DNA of 19,054 nt from DATARH01 sp035504235 (lineage in GTDB: Bacteria > Pseudomonadota > Alphaproteobacteria > ATCC43930 > CGMCC-115725): NCBI GenBank assembly GCA_035504235.1, contig DATJSH010000261.1, positions 1-19,054 on the forward strand, read 5' to 3'. Positions 1 through 7,487 of the stretch are shown one piece after another; within the stretch, counting starts at the first letter, position 1, and each line of letters starts with the position of its first letter. A model generated the notes under the pieces. It worked only from the letters and a program-made list of their open reading frames with translations. It was not told the origin of the DNA and did no database searches. A program made the translations under genes and the position numbers.

Positions 1-105
1 TATGTCGACCGGCTGGTGCGGCAAGGCGATGCGTGGAAATTCGCGCAAAAAGAGGTGGTGCTCGACAGCCGCCAGATCGACACGCTGCTGGCGATCCCTT
101 TGTGA
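1..105 (+). CDS. Ring-hydroxylating dioxygenase beta subunit, C-terminal end (partial)
   Basis: Only the last 34 codons are in the window; the frame is open from base 1 and stops at TGA 103-105. The tail reads GDAWKFAQKEVVLDS followed by a hydrophobic end AIPL. This resembles the C-terminus of the small (beta) subunit of aromatic-ring-hydroxylating dioxygenases, a SnoaL/NTF2-like fold, in which a 'G.W+fa.+.vvlD' strand precedes the last residues. In that family the beta subunit is structural and packs with the Rieske alpha subunit that carries the mononuclear iron. Other SnoaL-like proteins share this fold, so the assignment is tentative. The alpha subunit would be expected upstream, outside the window. 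Confidence 0.55.
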   Translation, partial: YVDRLVRQGDAWKFAQKEVVLDSRQIDTLLAIPL

Positions 106-130
106 TGCGGCGGCGGCGAATTGATAAAAT
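100..130 (+). promoter_or_regulatory. Weak candidate promoter upstream of the receiver gene
   Basis: TAAAAT at 125-130 matches five of six bases of the sigma-70 -10 box. A poor -35 candidate, TTGTGA, lies at 100-105 with a long 19-base spacer and overlaps the stop of the preceding gene. It would give a leader of about 75 bases before the ATG at 210. It was found by eye only. Confidence 0.22.
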
Positions 131-209
131 CCCGACAATAAGCCGGTCCGGCGGCGAGAGCTTCGTTAACCTCTGCCGTTAGCGTGCGGTGCCGTTGCGG
201 CCTGAGCCG

Positions 210-590
210 ATGAAGATCCTGGTCATCGATGACGACGTGCTGTTGCTGCGGACGATATCGCGCATTCTCGTCGCCGACGGTCATGAGGTCTTCACCGCCA
301 GCGACGGCGGGCGGGCGATGGCCCTTTACCGGGCGATGCGGCCCGAGCTTGTCATTACCGACATCGTCATGCCGGGCCAGGAGGGGATCGAGACGATCCT
401 CACGCTCCGCCGTGACAACAACCCGGTGAGGATCATCGCGATCTCGGGCATGGATGCGGAGATGCTCGAAACCGCGCGGCTGATCGGCGCCGATGACATC
501 CTCGAAAAGCCGTTCCGCGCGCACGATCTGGTCAGCCGGGTGCGCGCGCTCGCCGGCGGCGACGCCGGACAGGGGGGCCCAGCGACTTAA
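210..590 (+). CDS. Stand-alone CheY-like response regulator receiver
   Basis: A 126-residue single-domain receiver with no output domain. The acidic pocket is D7-D8-D9 in KILVIDDD, the phosphoacceptor is D51 in VITDIVMPG, the switch Ser is S79 in IAISG, and the conserved Lys is K100 in LEKPF. It therefore has every residue needed to accept phosphate from a histidine kinase or phosphotransfer protein. I chose ATG 210 because MKILVIDDD is the normal start of the fold; an in-frame GTG at 189 would add seven residues with no homologous role. Only 69 bases without an evident terminator separate it from osmF, so co-transcription is possible. No kinase or partner is in the window, so the pathway is unknown. 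Confidence 0.9.
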   Translation: MKILVIDDDVLLLRTISRILVADGHEVFTASDGGRAMALYRAMRPELVITDIVMPGQEGIETILTLRRDNNPVRIIAISGMDAEMLETARLIGADDILEKPFRAHDLVSRVRALAGGDAGQGGPAT

Positions 591-659
591 GGCTCGGCGC
601 ACGCAGACCGCGCGGACGGCTCGACAGCGGCCGCGGCGCTGCGCCAAACTGGTGCCTCC

Positions 660-1598
660 ATGCTAGCGATGCCGCGCCTGTCCGCAGTTGCCACGGTGGT
701 TTTTGCCGGGTTGATGGCGCTTGCGGCGTCGTCGACGCAGGGCGTTGCCGGGGCGCCGGTTGTCGTCTCCTCGAAAATCGACACCGAGGGCGCGCTGCTC
801 GGCCAGTTGATCGCCGCGACCATCGAGGCGCAGGGCCTTGCTGTTGAACGCCGCATCGGCCTCGGACCCACCAACATCGTGCGCGCCGCGATCCTCGCCG
901 GGCAGATCGACATTTATCCCGAATACACCGGCAACGGCGCGATCTTCTTTCATCGCGAGAGCGACCCCGTCTGGAAGGACGCCGCCAAGGGCTATGCCGA
1001 GGTCGCGGCCCTCGACAAGGCGCAGAACCACCTGATCTGGCTCGCGCCGGCGCCCGCCGACAACACCTGGGTCATCGCGATCCGCAAGGATCTGCCCGGT
1101 TTCCCGCCGAAACCCTGCGTCGGCGACCTCGCTGCCTATCTGAAAGCCGGCGGAAAATTTCGCCTCGCAGCCTCGGCCGAGTTCGTCGAGAGCCCCGCGG
1201 CGCTGCCGGCGTTCGAGGCGGCCTACGGCTTTCACCTATCGGGTGATCAACTGCTGACCCTTTCCGGCGGCAACACCGCGGCGACCCTGCGCGCTGCGGC
1301 CGAGCGGATATCCGGTGTCAACGCCGCGATGGCCTATGGCACGGACGGCGCGATCGCCGCGCTCGGCCTCGAGGCGCTTTGCGACGACAAGCATGCCCAG
1401 GTCGTCTACGCGCCGGCGCCGCTGGCGCGCGAGGCGGTGATCGACGCCCACCCGGGCATCGCGCCGGCGCTCGACCGGGTGTTCGCGACCTTGACGCGTG
1501 AGGTGCTGCAGCACCTCAACGCGCGGATCGCGGTCGACGGCGAGGACGCCCGCGACGTCGCCGCCGATTACCTCAAGTCTCGGCAGCCGACGCAATGA
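660..1598 (+). CDS. osmF: Osmoprotectant ABC transporter, periplasmic binding protein (OsmF/YehZ type)
   Basis: This 312-residue exported solute-binding protein belongs to the OpuAC-like family for glycine betaine, choline and related quaternary amines. The N-terminus is a signal peptide with a hydrophobic core around residues 10-25 and probable cleavage near GVAG-APVVV. The mature part has the OsmF hallmarks: SSKIDTEGALLG near the start, then DIYPEYTGNGAIFF, LIWLAPAPADNTW, KFRLAASAEF and AMAYGTDGAIAALGLEAL. These follow E. coli OsmF (YehZ) closely from memory. The stop overlaps the permease start by ATGA (1595-1598), so translation is probably coupled. In E. coli the homologous system is a low-affinity betaine importer tied to stationary phase rather than osmotic shock. 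No strong Shine-Dalgarno precedes ATG 660, so the start could instead be ATG 669. Confidence 0.93.
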   Translation: MLAMPRLSAVATVVFAGLMALAASSTQGVAGAPVVVSSKIDTEGALLGQLIAATIEAQGLAVERRIGLGPTNIVRAAILAGQIDIYPEYTGNGAIFFHRESDPVWKDAAKGYAEVAALDKAQNHLIWLAPAPADNTWVIAIRKDLPGFPPKPCVGDLAAYLKAGGKFRLAASAEFVESPAALPAFEAAYGFHLSGDQLLTLSGGNTAATLRAAAERISGVNAAMAYGTDGAIAALGLEALCDDKHAQVVYAPAPLAREAVIDAHPGIAPALDRVFATLTREVLQHLNARIAVDGEDARDVAADYLKSRQPTQ

Positions 1599-2791
1599 GC
1601 GCCGCCGAGATCGCCACGCCGCCGCGCGTGGGATGGGCTCCACCGAACCAAGTGCTGCCGTGCCTGATGGTGGTGGCAGTCTTGGCCGGGTTGGGGACGG
1701 GGTTTCTCACCGAGGCGCCCAATCGGCTCGTTTCGGGTGCCCCGGTGATGCTTTGGAGCGCCGCCAGCGGTCTCTGCTCGGCAGCGTTTGCGGCGACCAG
1801 CATTGGCCTCTTTGCGCTGAGCTTCGCCGCCCCGCGCCGCTCGTTGCATTGTCTGGCCGCCGCGGTGGCGGGCGCGGCGCTTGCCGCGACACTCGCCGCC
1901 GCCGGCGACGCCGCCACCAAGCTGGCGGTGTCCGCGCCTCCAGCCGCGGCGATTTCGCTCGGCACCGGGTTTTGGCTGATCGTCGCTTGCGTCGCGTTGG
2001 CGCTGATCGATTCTCTGCGCCGCGCGGAAGCGAGCGCGCCGGTTCAGCTCGTCGTCGTGGTACTGGCGGTCGCATGCTTCTGGCTGATGGCCAAGGCCGG
2101 CCTCTTCGACGCGCTCGCGTTGGCGCGCGAATACGCGTCCCGGCGCGAGGCCTTTGCCGCGGCGGTGCTCCGCCACGTCGAGCTGGTGGCCGCCGCGATC
2201 GTGCCGGCGCTTGTCATCGGCGTACCGCTCGGCCTGCTGGCGCTGCGCAAGAAGCGCGCCGAAGCATCGATCTTCGCGGTCCTCAACCTGGTGCAGACGG
2301 TGCCGTCGATCGGGCTGTTCGGCTTGCTGATCGCGCCGCTCTCGGGGCTGGCGAGTGCCTTTCCGGTGCTGGGCGCGCTCGGCGTCGGGGGCGTCGGGCC
2401 GACGCCGGCAATCATCGCGCTGGTGCTTTATGCGCTGCTGCCGGTCGCGCGCAGCACGCTTGCCGGCATCGGCAGCGTCTCGCCGGCGGCGATCGACGCG
2501 GCGCGCGGCGTGGGCATGACGAAGCGGCAAGTCTTCTGGCAGGTCGAGGCGCCACTGGCGCTGCCGGTATTGCTCGCGGGGTTGCGTATCGTCACGGTGC
2601 AGGCGATCGGGCTGGCGGTGGTGGCGGCGCTGATCGGCGCCGGGGGGCTCGGCGCCTTTGTCTTCGATGGGCTCGGGCAGGATGCGACGAGCCTCGTGCT
2701 GCTCGGCGCGCTGCCCGCGATCGTCCTGGCGCTCGCCGTGGACTTCCTGCTGCGGCTGGCTAGCAACGGCCTGCGCCGCTCGACCCGATGA
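1595..2791 (+). CDS. yehY: Osmoprotectant ABC transporter permease (YehY type)
   Basis: A 398-residue inner-membrane permease. The N-terminal half (about 20-165) holds several hydrophobic helices, and the C-terminal half (about 190-390) is a BPD_transp_1 permease core. The cytoplasmic EAA loop that contacts the ATPase reads DAARGVGMTKRQVFWQVEAP at about 301-320. The extra N-terminal helices and overall size fit YehY of the E. coli osmF operon rather than the short OpuCB-type permeases. It starts at the ATGA overlap with osmF and ends at another ATGA overlap with the ATPase (2788-2791). Together with the second permease it should form a heterodimeric channel; substrate specificity is inferred from the binding protein. 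Confidence 0.9.
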   Translation: MSAAEIATPPRVGWAPPNQVLPCLMVVAVLAGLGTGFLTEAPNRLVSGAPVMLWSAASGLCSAAFAATSIGLFALSFAAPRRSLHCLAAAVAGAALAATLAAAGDAATKLAVSAPPAAAISLGTGFWLIVACVALALIDSLRRAEASAPVQLVVVVLAVACFWLMAKAGLFDALALAREYASRREAFAAAVLRHVELVAAAIVPALVIGVPLGLLALRKKRAEASIFAVLNLVQTVPSIGLFGLLIAPLSGLASAFPVLGALGVGGVGPTPAIIALVLYALLPVARSTLAGIGSVSPAAIDAARGVGMTKRQVFWQVEAPLALPVLLAGLRIVTVQAIGLAVVAALIGAGGLGAFVFDGLGQDATSLVLLGALPAIVLALAVDFLLRLASNGLRRSTR

Positions 2792-3720
2792 GCGAGCCGA
2801 TGATTGAGATCGGGGGCCTCAGCAAATCTTATGACGGCCGGGCGGTCGTCAGCGACTTCACGCTGAGCGTGCCCGAGGGCGCGTTTTGCGTACTGCTGGG
2901 GCCGTCGGGCTGCGGCAAATCGACGACCTTGCGCATGATCAACCGGCTCGTGCCGTTCGACGCCGGCACGATCCGCGTCGGCGGCGCGGATGTGACCCAG
3001 GTCGCGCCCGAGACGCTGCGCCGACGGATCGGCTACACGATCCAATCGACGGGGCTGTTTTCGCATTGGCGGGTCGAGGACAACATCGCGACCGTGCCGC
3101 GCCTCTTGCACTGGCCGGTCGAGCGTGTGCGCGCGCGGGTCGATGAGCTGCTGGCCCTGCTGCGCCTCGACCCCGCAGCCTACCGCGGCAAGTATCCCCA
3201 TCAGCTGTCGGGCGGCGAGCAGCAGCGGGTCGGCGTGGCGCGAGCCTTGGCCGCCGATCCCGACCTGTTGCTGATGGACGAGCCGTTTGCCGCGGTCGAC
3301 CCGATCACCCGCAACGCGCTGCAAGGCGAGCTGAAGCGCATCCACCAGGCGACCGGCAAGACCATCGTCTTTGTCACGCACGACATCGAGGAGGCGCTGC
3401 GCCTCGCCACGATGATCGCGATCATGGAGCGCGGCCGGCTCGTCCAGGTCGGTTCACCGCTCGACATCGTCGAGCGGCCGGCGAGCGATTTCGTCCGCGA
3501 CTTTATCGGTGTGCAGGGGATCGGGCTGAAGCTCCTGTCGGTGCGCCGCGTCGCCGACCGGGTGCGCCGCGGCGAAAGCGCCGAGGGCGAGGCGATCCGC
3601 GCCGACGCGACGCTGGCCGACGCGCTGGCGGCGATGATTGCCCGCCGTGCCGAGCGGTTGCCGGTGACCGATGACGGCGCGGTGATCGGCGCGCTCGCGC
3701 TGGCTGATCTGGTGAAATGA
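2788..3720 (+). CDS. yehX: Osmoprotectant ABC transporter ATP-binding protein (YehX type)
   Basis: A 310-residue ABC ATPase that powers the importer on the cytoplasmic side. Visible motifs are Walker A GPSGCGKST (38-46), Q-loop Q86 in YTIQSTG, signature LSGGEQQRV (140-148), Walker B LLLMDEPF (160-167) followed by the D-loop, and switch His H198 in VTHDIEEAL. The C-terminus (about 250-310) ends in a CBS-like segment, RLPVTDDGAVIGALALADL, as in OpuA-family ATPases, where CBS modules can sense ionic strength; here only a single CBS-like stretch is apparent. The length is close to E. coli YehX. It overlaps both neighbouring permease genes by ATGA, so all four subunits are likely made from one mRNA. 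Confidence 0.93.
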   Translation: MSEPMIEIGGLSKSYDGRAVVSDFTLSVPEGAFCVLLGPSGCGKSTTLRMINRLVPFDAGTIRVGGADVTQVAPETLRRRIGYTIQSTGLFSHWRVEDNIATVPRLLHWPVERVRARVDELLALLRLDPAAYRGKYPHQLSGGEQQRVGVARALAADPDLLLMDEPFAAVDPITRNALQGELKRIHQATGKTIVFVTHDIEEALRLATMIAIMERGRLVQVGSPLDIVERPASDFVRDFIGVQGIGLKLLSVRRVADRVRRGESAEGEAIRADATLADALAAMIARRAERLPVTDDGAVIGALALADLVK

Positions 3721-4448
3721 TGCATGCGCTGAAGACGCCCGCGCTGTGGGTAGGACTGCTGTTTGTCTTTCTCTTACTGGACATGCACGCGTTGCGCCCG
3801 TTCTTCGCCGCGGCCTTTCCCGGCGTTCGTCCGGAGATCTTCAATCGTGCGAGCTTCATCGAATTATTTCTGTCGCATCTCGGGCTGGTCGCCGTATCTG
3901 GTGTTGCCGCGACCATTGTCGGAATCGCGCTGGCCATCTTCGTGACGCGGCCGGCCGGGCACGATTTCCGCACCATCGCCAACATGCTGGCGACAATCGG
4001 CCAGGTGTTTCCGCCCGTCGCCGTGCTGGCGCTAGCCGTGCCGGCGCTGGGTTTCGGCCCGCGGCCAACGATCGTCGCGCTATTCCTTTACGACCTCTTG
4101 CCGATCCTCGAAAACGCGATCGCCGGCATCGAGAGCGTGCCCGAGGCGCTGCGTGAGGCGGGGCGCGGCATGGGGCTGTCGCCCTATCAGTTGCTGCGGG
4201 ACGTCGAATTGCCGCTTGCCGCGCCGGTGATCCTCGCCGGTATCAGGGTGTCGATAACGATCGGCATCGGCACGGCGACAATCGGCTCGACGGTCGGCGC
4301 GCTGACCTTCGGCACGCCCATCTTCGACGGCCTGGCCGGCAACAAGCTACCTTATGTGCTGCAGGGCGCAGTGCTGGTGGCGCTGTTCGCGATCGTCACC
4401 GATCTGTTGTTCGGGTTGCTGGCGCGGCGGCTTCAGCCATCCGGCTAG
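3717..4448 (+). CDS. yehW: Osmoprotectant ABC transporter permease (YehW type)
   Basis: A 243-residue permease, second half of the membrane channel. A first helix at about 10-22 is followed by the BPD_transp_1 core from about residue 50. The EAA loop reads EALREAGRGMGLSPYQLLRD at about 143-162. Typical OpuCB/YehW signatures include TIGQVFPPVAVLAL and GTATIGSTVGALTFG. The size equals that of E. coli YehW as I recall it, and the gene order osmF-yehY-yehX-yehW is the same. The start ATG 3717 overlaps the ATPase stop (ATGA); a second ATG follows directly at 3720. Its last 53 bases overlap the end of the convergent glpD gene, so the two mRNAs are complementary at their 3' ends. Confidence 0.92.
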   Translation: MMHALKTPALWVGLLFVFLLLDMHALRPFFAAAFPGVRPEIFNRASFIELFLSHLGLVAVSGVAATIVGIALAIFVTRPAGHDFRTIANMLATIGQVFPPVAVLALAVPALGFGPRPTIVALFLYDLLPILENAIAGIESVPEALREAGRGMGLSPYQLLRDVELPLAAPVILAGIRVSITIGIGTATIGSTVGALTFGTPIFDGLAGNKLPYVLQGAVLVALFAIVTDLLFGLLARRLQPSG

Positions 4449-5796
4449 CCAAATAAGCTTCGAGCGCCGCCCGCTGGTGGGGCGTGGCCACGAGACCGAG
4501 CTTGGTGCGCCGCCACAAAATGTCGTCGGCGGTTTGCGCCCATTCTTCGCGCATCAGAAAATCGACCTCCGCGCGGCCGAGGCCCGGCGCGAATTCGTTG
4601 TCGGCGGCAGCGCCGACACGGGCGTCGTCGTCAGGCAGCGGCGCCTGATGCGTCCAAGGCGGGCCCATGTCCGAAAGATACGGCGCGAGGCGCAGCAGCG
4701 CCGCCTCGGCGAGCCGGCGATAAGTCGTCAGCTTGCCGCCGAACACTGACAGCGCCGGCGCACCCTCGTCATCGAGTTCGAAGACGTAGTCGCGGCTCGT
4801 CGCGGAGGCGCTTTTCGACCCGTCGTCATAAAGCGGGCGCAGCCCGGAATAGCGCCACACCACATCGCCCGGCTCGGGCGCGTGCTTAAACCAGCGCCCG
4901 ACCGCGCGGCACAGATAGGCAACCTCCCCGTCGCTCGGCGCATCGGCCGGCGGCACCACAGCCGCGACTTCGGTGGTTCCGATCAGCGTGTAGTCGCGCT
5001 CGTAAGGGATCGCGAAAACCACGCGCCGGTCGTCGTTCTGCAGCAGATAGGCATGGTTGTGGGCGTAAAGCTGCGGTACGACGATGTGGCTGCCTTTGTC
5101 GAGGCGCAGCCGGGCGCGGCTCTTGAGCTCGGCGCGGCGCAGCACCTCGGAGACCCACGGGCCCGCGACATTGACCAGGGTGCGCGCGGCCGCTTCCCGC
5201 TCGCCGCCATCCGCGCCGCGCAGCGTGGCTCGCCAAAAATCGCTGTCGCGCCTTGCCGCGACAAGCTCGGCGCGGGTCAGGATCTCGGCGCCATGGCGCG
5301 CCGCGTCGCGCGCATTGGCGATCGTCAGCCGCGCGTCGTCGACGACGCAATCGGAATAGACAAAGCCGCTCGTCAACTCGTCGCGCAAGGGCGCGCCGAG
5401 CAGGCTGTCAGTGAGATCGATCGCCGCCGAGGCCGGCAGGGAACGCGCACCGCCGAGCCGGTCGTAAAGAAACAAGCCGGCGCGCAGCATCCAGCGCGGC
5501 CGAAGCCCCGGTCCATGCGGCAGCACAAAGCGCATCGGCCGCACCAGATGAGGGGCGATGCGCAGCAGCACCTCGCGCTCGGCCAAGGATTCGCGCACGA
5601 GGCGGAACGCGCCATGCTCCAGGTAGCGCAGCCCGCCATGGATCATTTTGCTCGACGCCGAGGAGGTTGCACCGGCGAGGTCGCCCTTGTCGCACAACAG
5701 CACCTTGAGCCCGCGCCCCGCCGCGTCGCGCGCGATGCCAACGCCGTTGATGCCGCCGCCAATGATGAGCAGATCGAAGATGTCGCTTGTTCGCAT
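4396..5796 (-). CDS. glpD: Aerobic glycerol-3-phosphate dehydrogenase (GlpD type), short C-terminal domain
   Basis: An FAD enzyme that oxidises sn-glycerol 3-phosphate to dihydroxyacetone phosphate at the membrane and passes electrons to quinone. The 466 residues carry the dinucleotide motif GGGINGVG (13-20), the GlpD block SSKMIHGGLRYLE (48-60), SVFGGKLTTYR (350-360) and the C-terminal EWAQTADDILWRRTKLGL (418-435). The usual family length is about 500. Between LPDDD (387-391) and LGRAEV (406-411) only some 15 residues remain, where relatives carry a longer stretch including a YGTR block, so part of the cap domain is missing in frame. I chose ATG 5796, just before the FAD fold; ATG 5814 would add six residues. 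The frame stays open to 6324, but that stretch lies antisense to another gene. It overlaps yehW by 53 bases at the 3' end. Confidence 0.9.
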   Translation of the reverse strand: MRTSDIFDLLIIGGGINGVGIARDAAGRGLKVLLCDKGDLAGATSSASSKMIHGGLRYLEHGAFRLVRESLAEREVLLRIAPHLVRPMRFVLPHGPGLRPRWMLRAGLFLYDRLGGARSLPASAAIDLTDSLLGAPLRDELTSGFVYSDCVVDDARLTIANARDAARHGAEILTRAELVAARRDSDFWRATLRGADGGEREAAARTLVNVAGPWVSEVLRRAELKSRARLRLDKGSHIVVPQLYAHNHAYLLQNDDRRVVFAIPYERDYTLIGTTEVAAVVPPADAPSDGEVAYLCRAVGRWFKHAPEPGDVVWRYSGLRPLYDDGSKSASATSRDYVFELDDEGAPALSVFGGKLTTYRRLAEAALLRLAPYLSDMGPPWTHQAPLPDDDARVGAAADNEFAPGLGRAEVDFLMREEWAQTADDILWRRTKLGLVATPHQRAALEAYLASRMAEAAAPATRTTDR

Positions 5797-5895
5797 CGCT
5801 CGGCAGCATAGCATTGTCGCCGATTGCGCGAGCGCGGGCTTGGTCATAGCTTCGCCGCCAGTCAATGCAAAATCCGGCGATGAGGGGCTTCGGCA

Positions 5896-6270
5896 ATGCG
5901 AAAGACCGGCATGTTGATGGCGGCGACGGGGATCGCGATGCTGGCGGGCGTGGCGCCGGCCTTCGCGGGGTTCGGCGCGATCGCCTACGACCAGGCGACG
6001 GGACGCTACGGCTTCAGTTGGAACGAGGCCACGCAGGATCGCGCGAACGGACTGGCGCGCAAGGATTGCGGCTCCGACAAATGCCGGCTCATCCCCGTGC
6101 CGCCGGCCAAATGCGGCGCGCTCGCCACCACCGACAACCCAAAGGAAAGCACCGCGTGGGGCGCCTCGGTCCGCGACGACAAAGCGGCGGCAGAGCTCGG
6201 CGCGATTCAAGGCTGCCAGAAGCGCACCGCCGGCCAATGTAAAATCCGCGGCAGCGAGTGCAATCGCTAG
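5896..6270 (+). CDS. Small exported cysteine-rich DUF4189-type protein
   Basis: A 124-residue protein with a clear signal peptide (residues 1-24, cleavage after APAFA). The mature form begins GFGAIAYDQATGRYGFSWN, which resembles DUF4189 proteins (GAIAYs..tg.yG.s.n). Six Cys residues at 58, 63, 73, 107, 115 and 122 suggest up to three disulfides in the periplasm or outside the cell. A good ribosome binding site, GAGGGG (5882-5887), sits eight bases before ATG 5896. DUF4189 has no defined reaction and the context does not help: the gene is divergent from glpD and ends seven bases before the convergent aspartate dehydrogenase gene. Confidence 0.8.
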   Translation: MRKTGMLMAATGIAMLAGVAPAFAGFGAIAYDQATGRYGFSWNEATQDRANGLARKDCGSDKCRLIPVPPAKCGALATTDNPKESTAWGASVRDDKAAAELGAIQGCQKRTAGQCKIRGSECNR

Positions 6271-6277
6271 CGCGCGG

Positions 6278-7087
6278 CTATGTCCCGATCGCCAGGGGCG
6301 CGGTGAGCTTGGTGAGGAGCGCAATCACCGAAAGCGGCGTCATGCGGCCGGTCTTGGGGTTTTCGAGGCTCGGCACGTTTTCGATCTGAAACGAGAAGCG
6401 CGCGGCGTCCGCCTCGACCTCGATGCGGTGCATGTTGCGATCCACCGCGGGGTCGGCCCAGATGTCGATCATCGTGCCATCGGGGCCGAGCCCGGCCATC
6501 GCTAACGCCGCCGCGACATTGACGTTGGCGGGGAAGCCGCGCGCCGCCTCGCGCGCCGTGCCGCTGAACACAAGCTTTGCCTCGGTGAGACCGGTCACGC
6601 GAATCTGGTGCTCGATCAGATAGGGCGCGCCTTCGAGGCCGCCTGGCGGCTTGCGGGTGGTCATCTGCACCGATCTGATGCCGCCGCCCACCGCCGCCGC
6701 CTGCACCGCGTCGAGCGCCAGAAGCGCGCCGGTCGGCACCAGGATGCGCCCGCCTTGGCGCCGCGCCAGGTCGACGAGGTCGAAATTGTCGAGGAGTGCG
6801 CCGCACGAGAGCGTCACCAGTGTGCGGCCATGCGCCAGCACCGGCTCGGCGAGGTGGCGCAGGTGCTCGGCCGGCGCGCACTCCACGACGAGATCGGCAT
6901 CCTCCCACAGCCGCCCCAGCGGCCGCACCGGAATGGGGTTGGCAAAGCCGGCAAGCGCGCGCTCGGCGCGCGCCGTGTCGCGCGCCGAGACCGCGGCGAG
7001 GCTTAAGCCCGGAATACCTTTGTCGAGCGCCTCGGCCACCACCTTGCCGATCGCGCCGAACCCGCCGATGGCGACGCGTAGGGTCAT
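6278..7087 (-). CDS. nadX: L-aspartate dehydrogenase (NadX/AspDH family)
   Basis: A 269-residue NAD(P)-dependent enzyme that converts L-aspartate and iminoaspartate/oxaloacetate with ammonia. In some bacteria this feeds NAD synthesis in place of NadB; in others it serves amino-acid metabolism. The Rossmann motif is GGFGAIG (8-14). Family blocks are VVECAPAEHL, LSCGALLD, VPTGALLALDAV, TTRKPPGGL, GFPANVNVAAALAMAGLGPD and IWADPAVDRNMH, with the proposed catalytic His at H220, and ENPKTGR near the end. I chose ATG 7087 because it directly precedes the nucleotide-binding strand and has an AAAGG upstream; a longer reading to 7189 would overlap the next gene. It is the last gene of a three-gene minus-strand operon, 11 bases after the DUF1330 gene. 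Confidence 0.92.
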   Translation of the reverse strand: MTLRVAIGGFGAIGKVVAEALDKGIPGLSLAAVSARDTARAERALAGFANPIPVRPLGRLWEDADLVVECAPAEHLRHLAEPVLAHGRTLVTLSCGALLDNFDLVDLARRQGGRILVPTGALLALDAVQAAAVGGGIRSVQMTTRKPPGGLEGAPYLIEHQIRVTGLTEAKLVFSGTAREAARGFPANVNVAAALAMAGLGPDGTMIDIWADPAVDRNMHRIEVEADAARFSFQIENVPSLENPKTGRMTPLSVIALLTKLTAPLAIGT

Positions 7088-7098
7088 GTCTCGGCCTT

Positions 7099-7479
7099 TC
7101 AATGTATCCCGTTGAGGACGTAGACGCGCGATGTCGCGGCGCGTCGGCGCAGTGCCGCGAGTTGCGCTTGCTCGGGCGAATTGAACCATCGGTTCGCGTC
7201 TTCTGCCGTGGGGAACCCGATCAGGGTCACGACGCCGGCCGCCGGAGCCCCTTCGCGCACGTCGGGCAACGCTCGCGCCAGGATGCGGCCGTGATACGCG
7301 GCCAGCGCCGCCGGCTCGCGCTGGACATATTCCGTGAAGCCGGCCGGGTCGGTGACATGCGTTTCCAGCACGACATAGGCGCCCTGTTCACCCGTCTGCG
7401 CGCGGAGCGATGGGATGCCCCAGGCGCCGATCGCGATGCCGGCGACAAGTGCAAGCAGGAGCGCGGCGGTTTGTTTCAT
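7099..7479 (-). CDS. Exported DUF1330-type small protein
   Basis: A 126-residue protein with an N-terminal signal sequence (hydrophobic core about residues 5-22, probable cleavage after PSLRA). The rest resembles DUF1330, a ferredoxin-like dimeric alpha/beta barrel: GAYVVLETHVTDPAGFTEYV, then a central AAYHGRILARAL and ALRRRAATSRVYVLNG at the end. DUF1330 proteins are usually cytoplasmic and about 95 residues long, so a secreted version is mildly unusual, though I believe such forms exist. I chose ATG 7479, which has GAGGG upstream, over an in-frame TTG at 7491. It lies 8 bases after the acyl-CoA dehydrogenase stop and 11 before the aspartate dehydrogenase start, so it is inside the operon. 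Function unknown. Confidence 0.82.
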   Translation of the reverse strand: MKQTAALLLALVAGIAIGAWGIPSLRAQTGEQGAYVVLETHVTDPAGFTEYVQREPAALAAYHGRILARALPDVREGAPAAGVVTLIGFPTAEDANRWFNSPEQAQLAALRRRAATSRVYVLNGIH

Positions 7480-7487
7480 GGCGACCC

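Noticed and set aside
164..183. Possible CtrA box before the receiver gene
   Set aside because: The two TTA(A/G) elements are nine bases apart instead of the seven of the TTAA-N7-TTAA consensus, and the second half is imperfect.
4882..5811. A 309-codon plus-strand frame opposite glpD
   Set aside because: Low-complexity Arg/Ala/Gln translation, no domain, no ribosome binding site, and glpD motifs are intact on the other strand.
5797..5895. A TTGACT box on the minus strand (5865-5860) as the glpD promoter
   Set aside because: No acceptable -10 sequence lies 16-18 bases downstream of it; the nearest TATGAC is only 11 bases away.
5797..6324. N-terminal extension of the glpD frame by about 176 codons
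   Set aside because: It would run antisense through the DUF4189 gene and put unrelated sequence ahead of the FAD-binding strand that normally begins GlpD.
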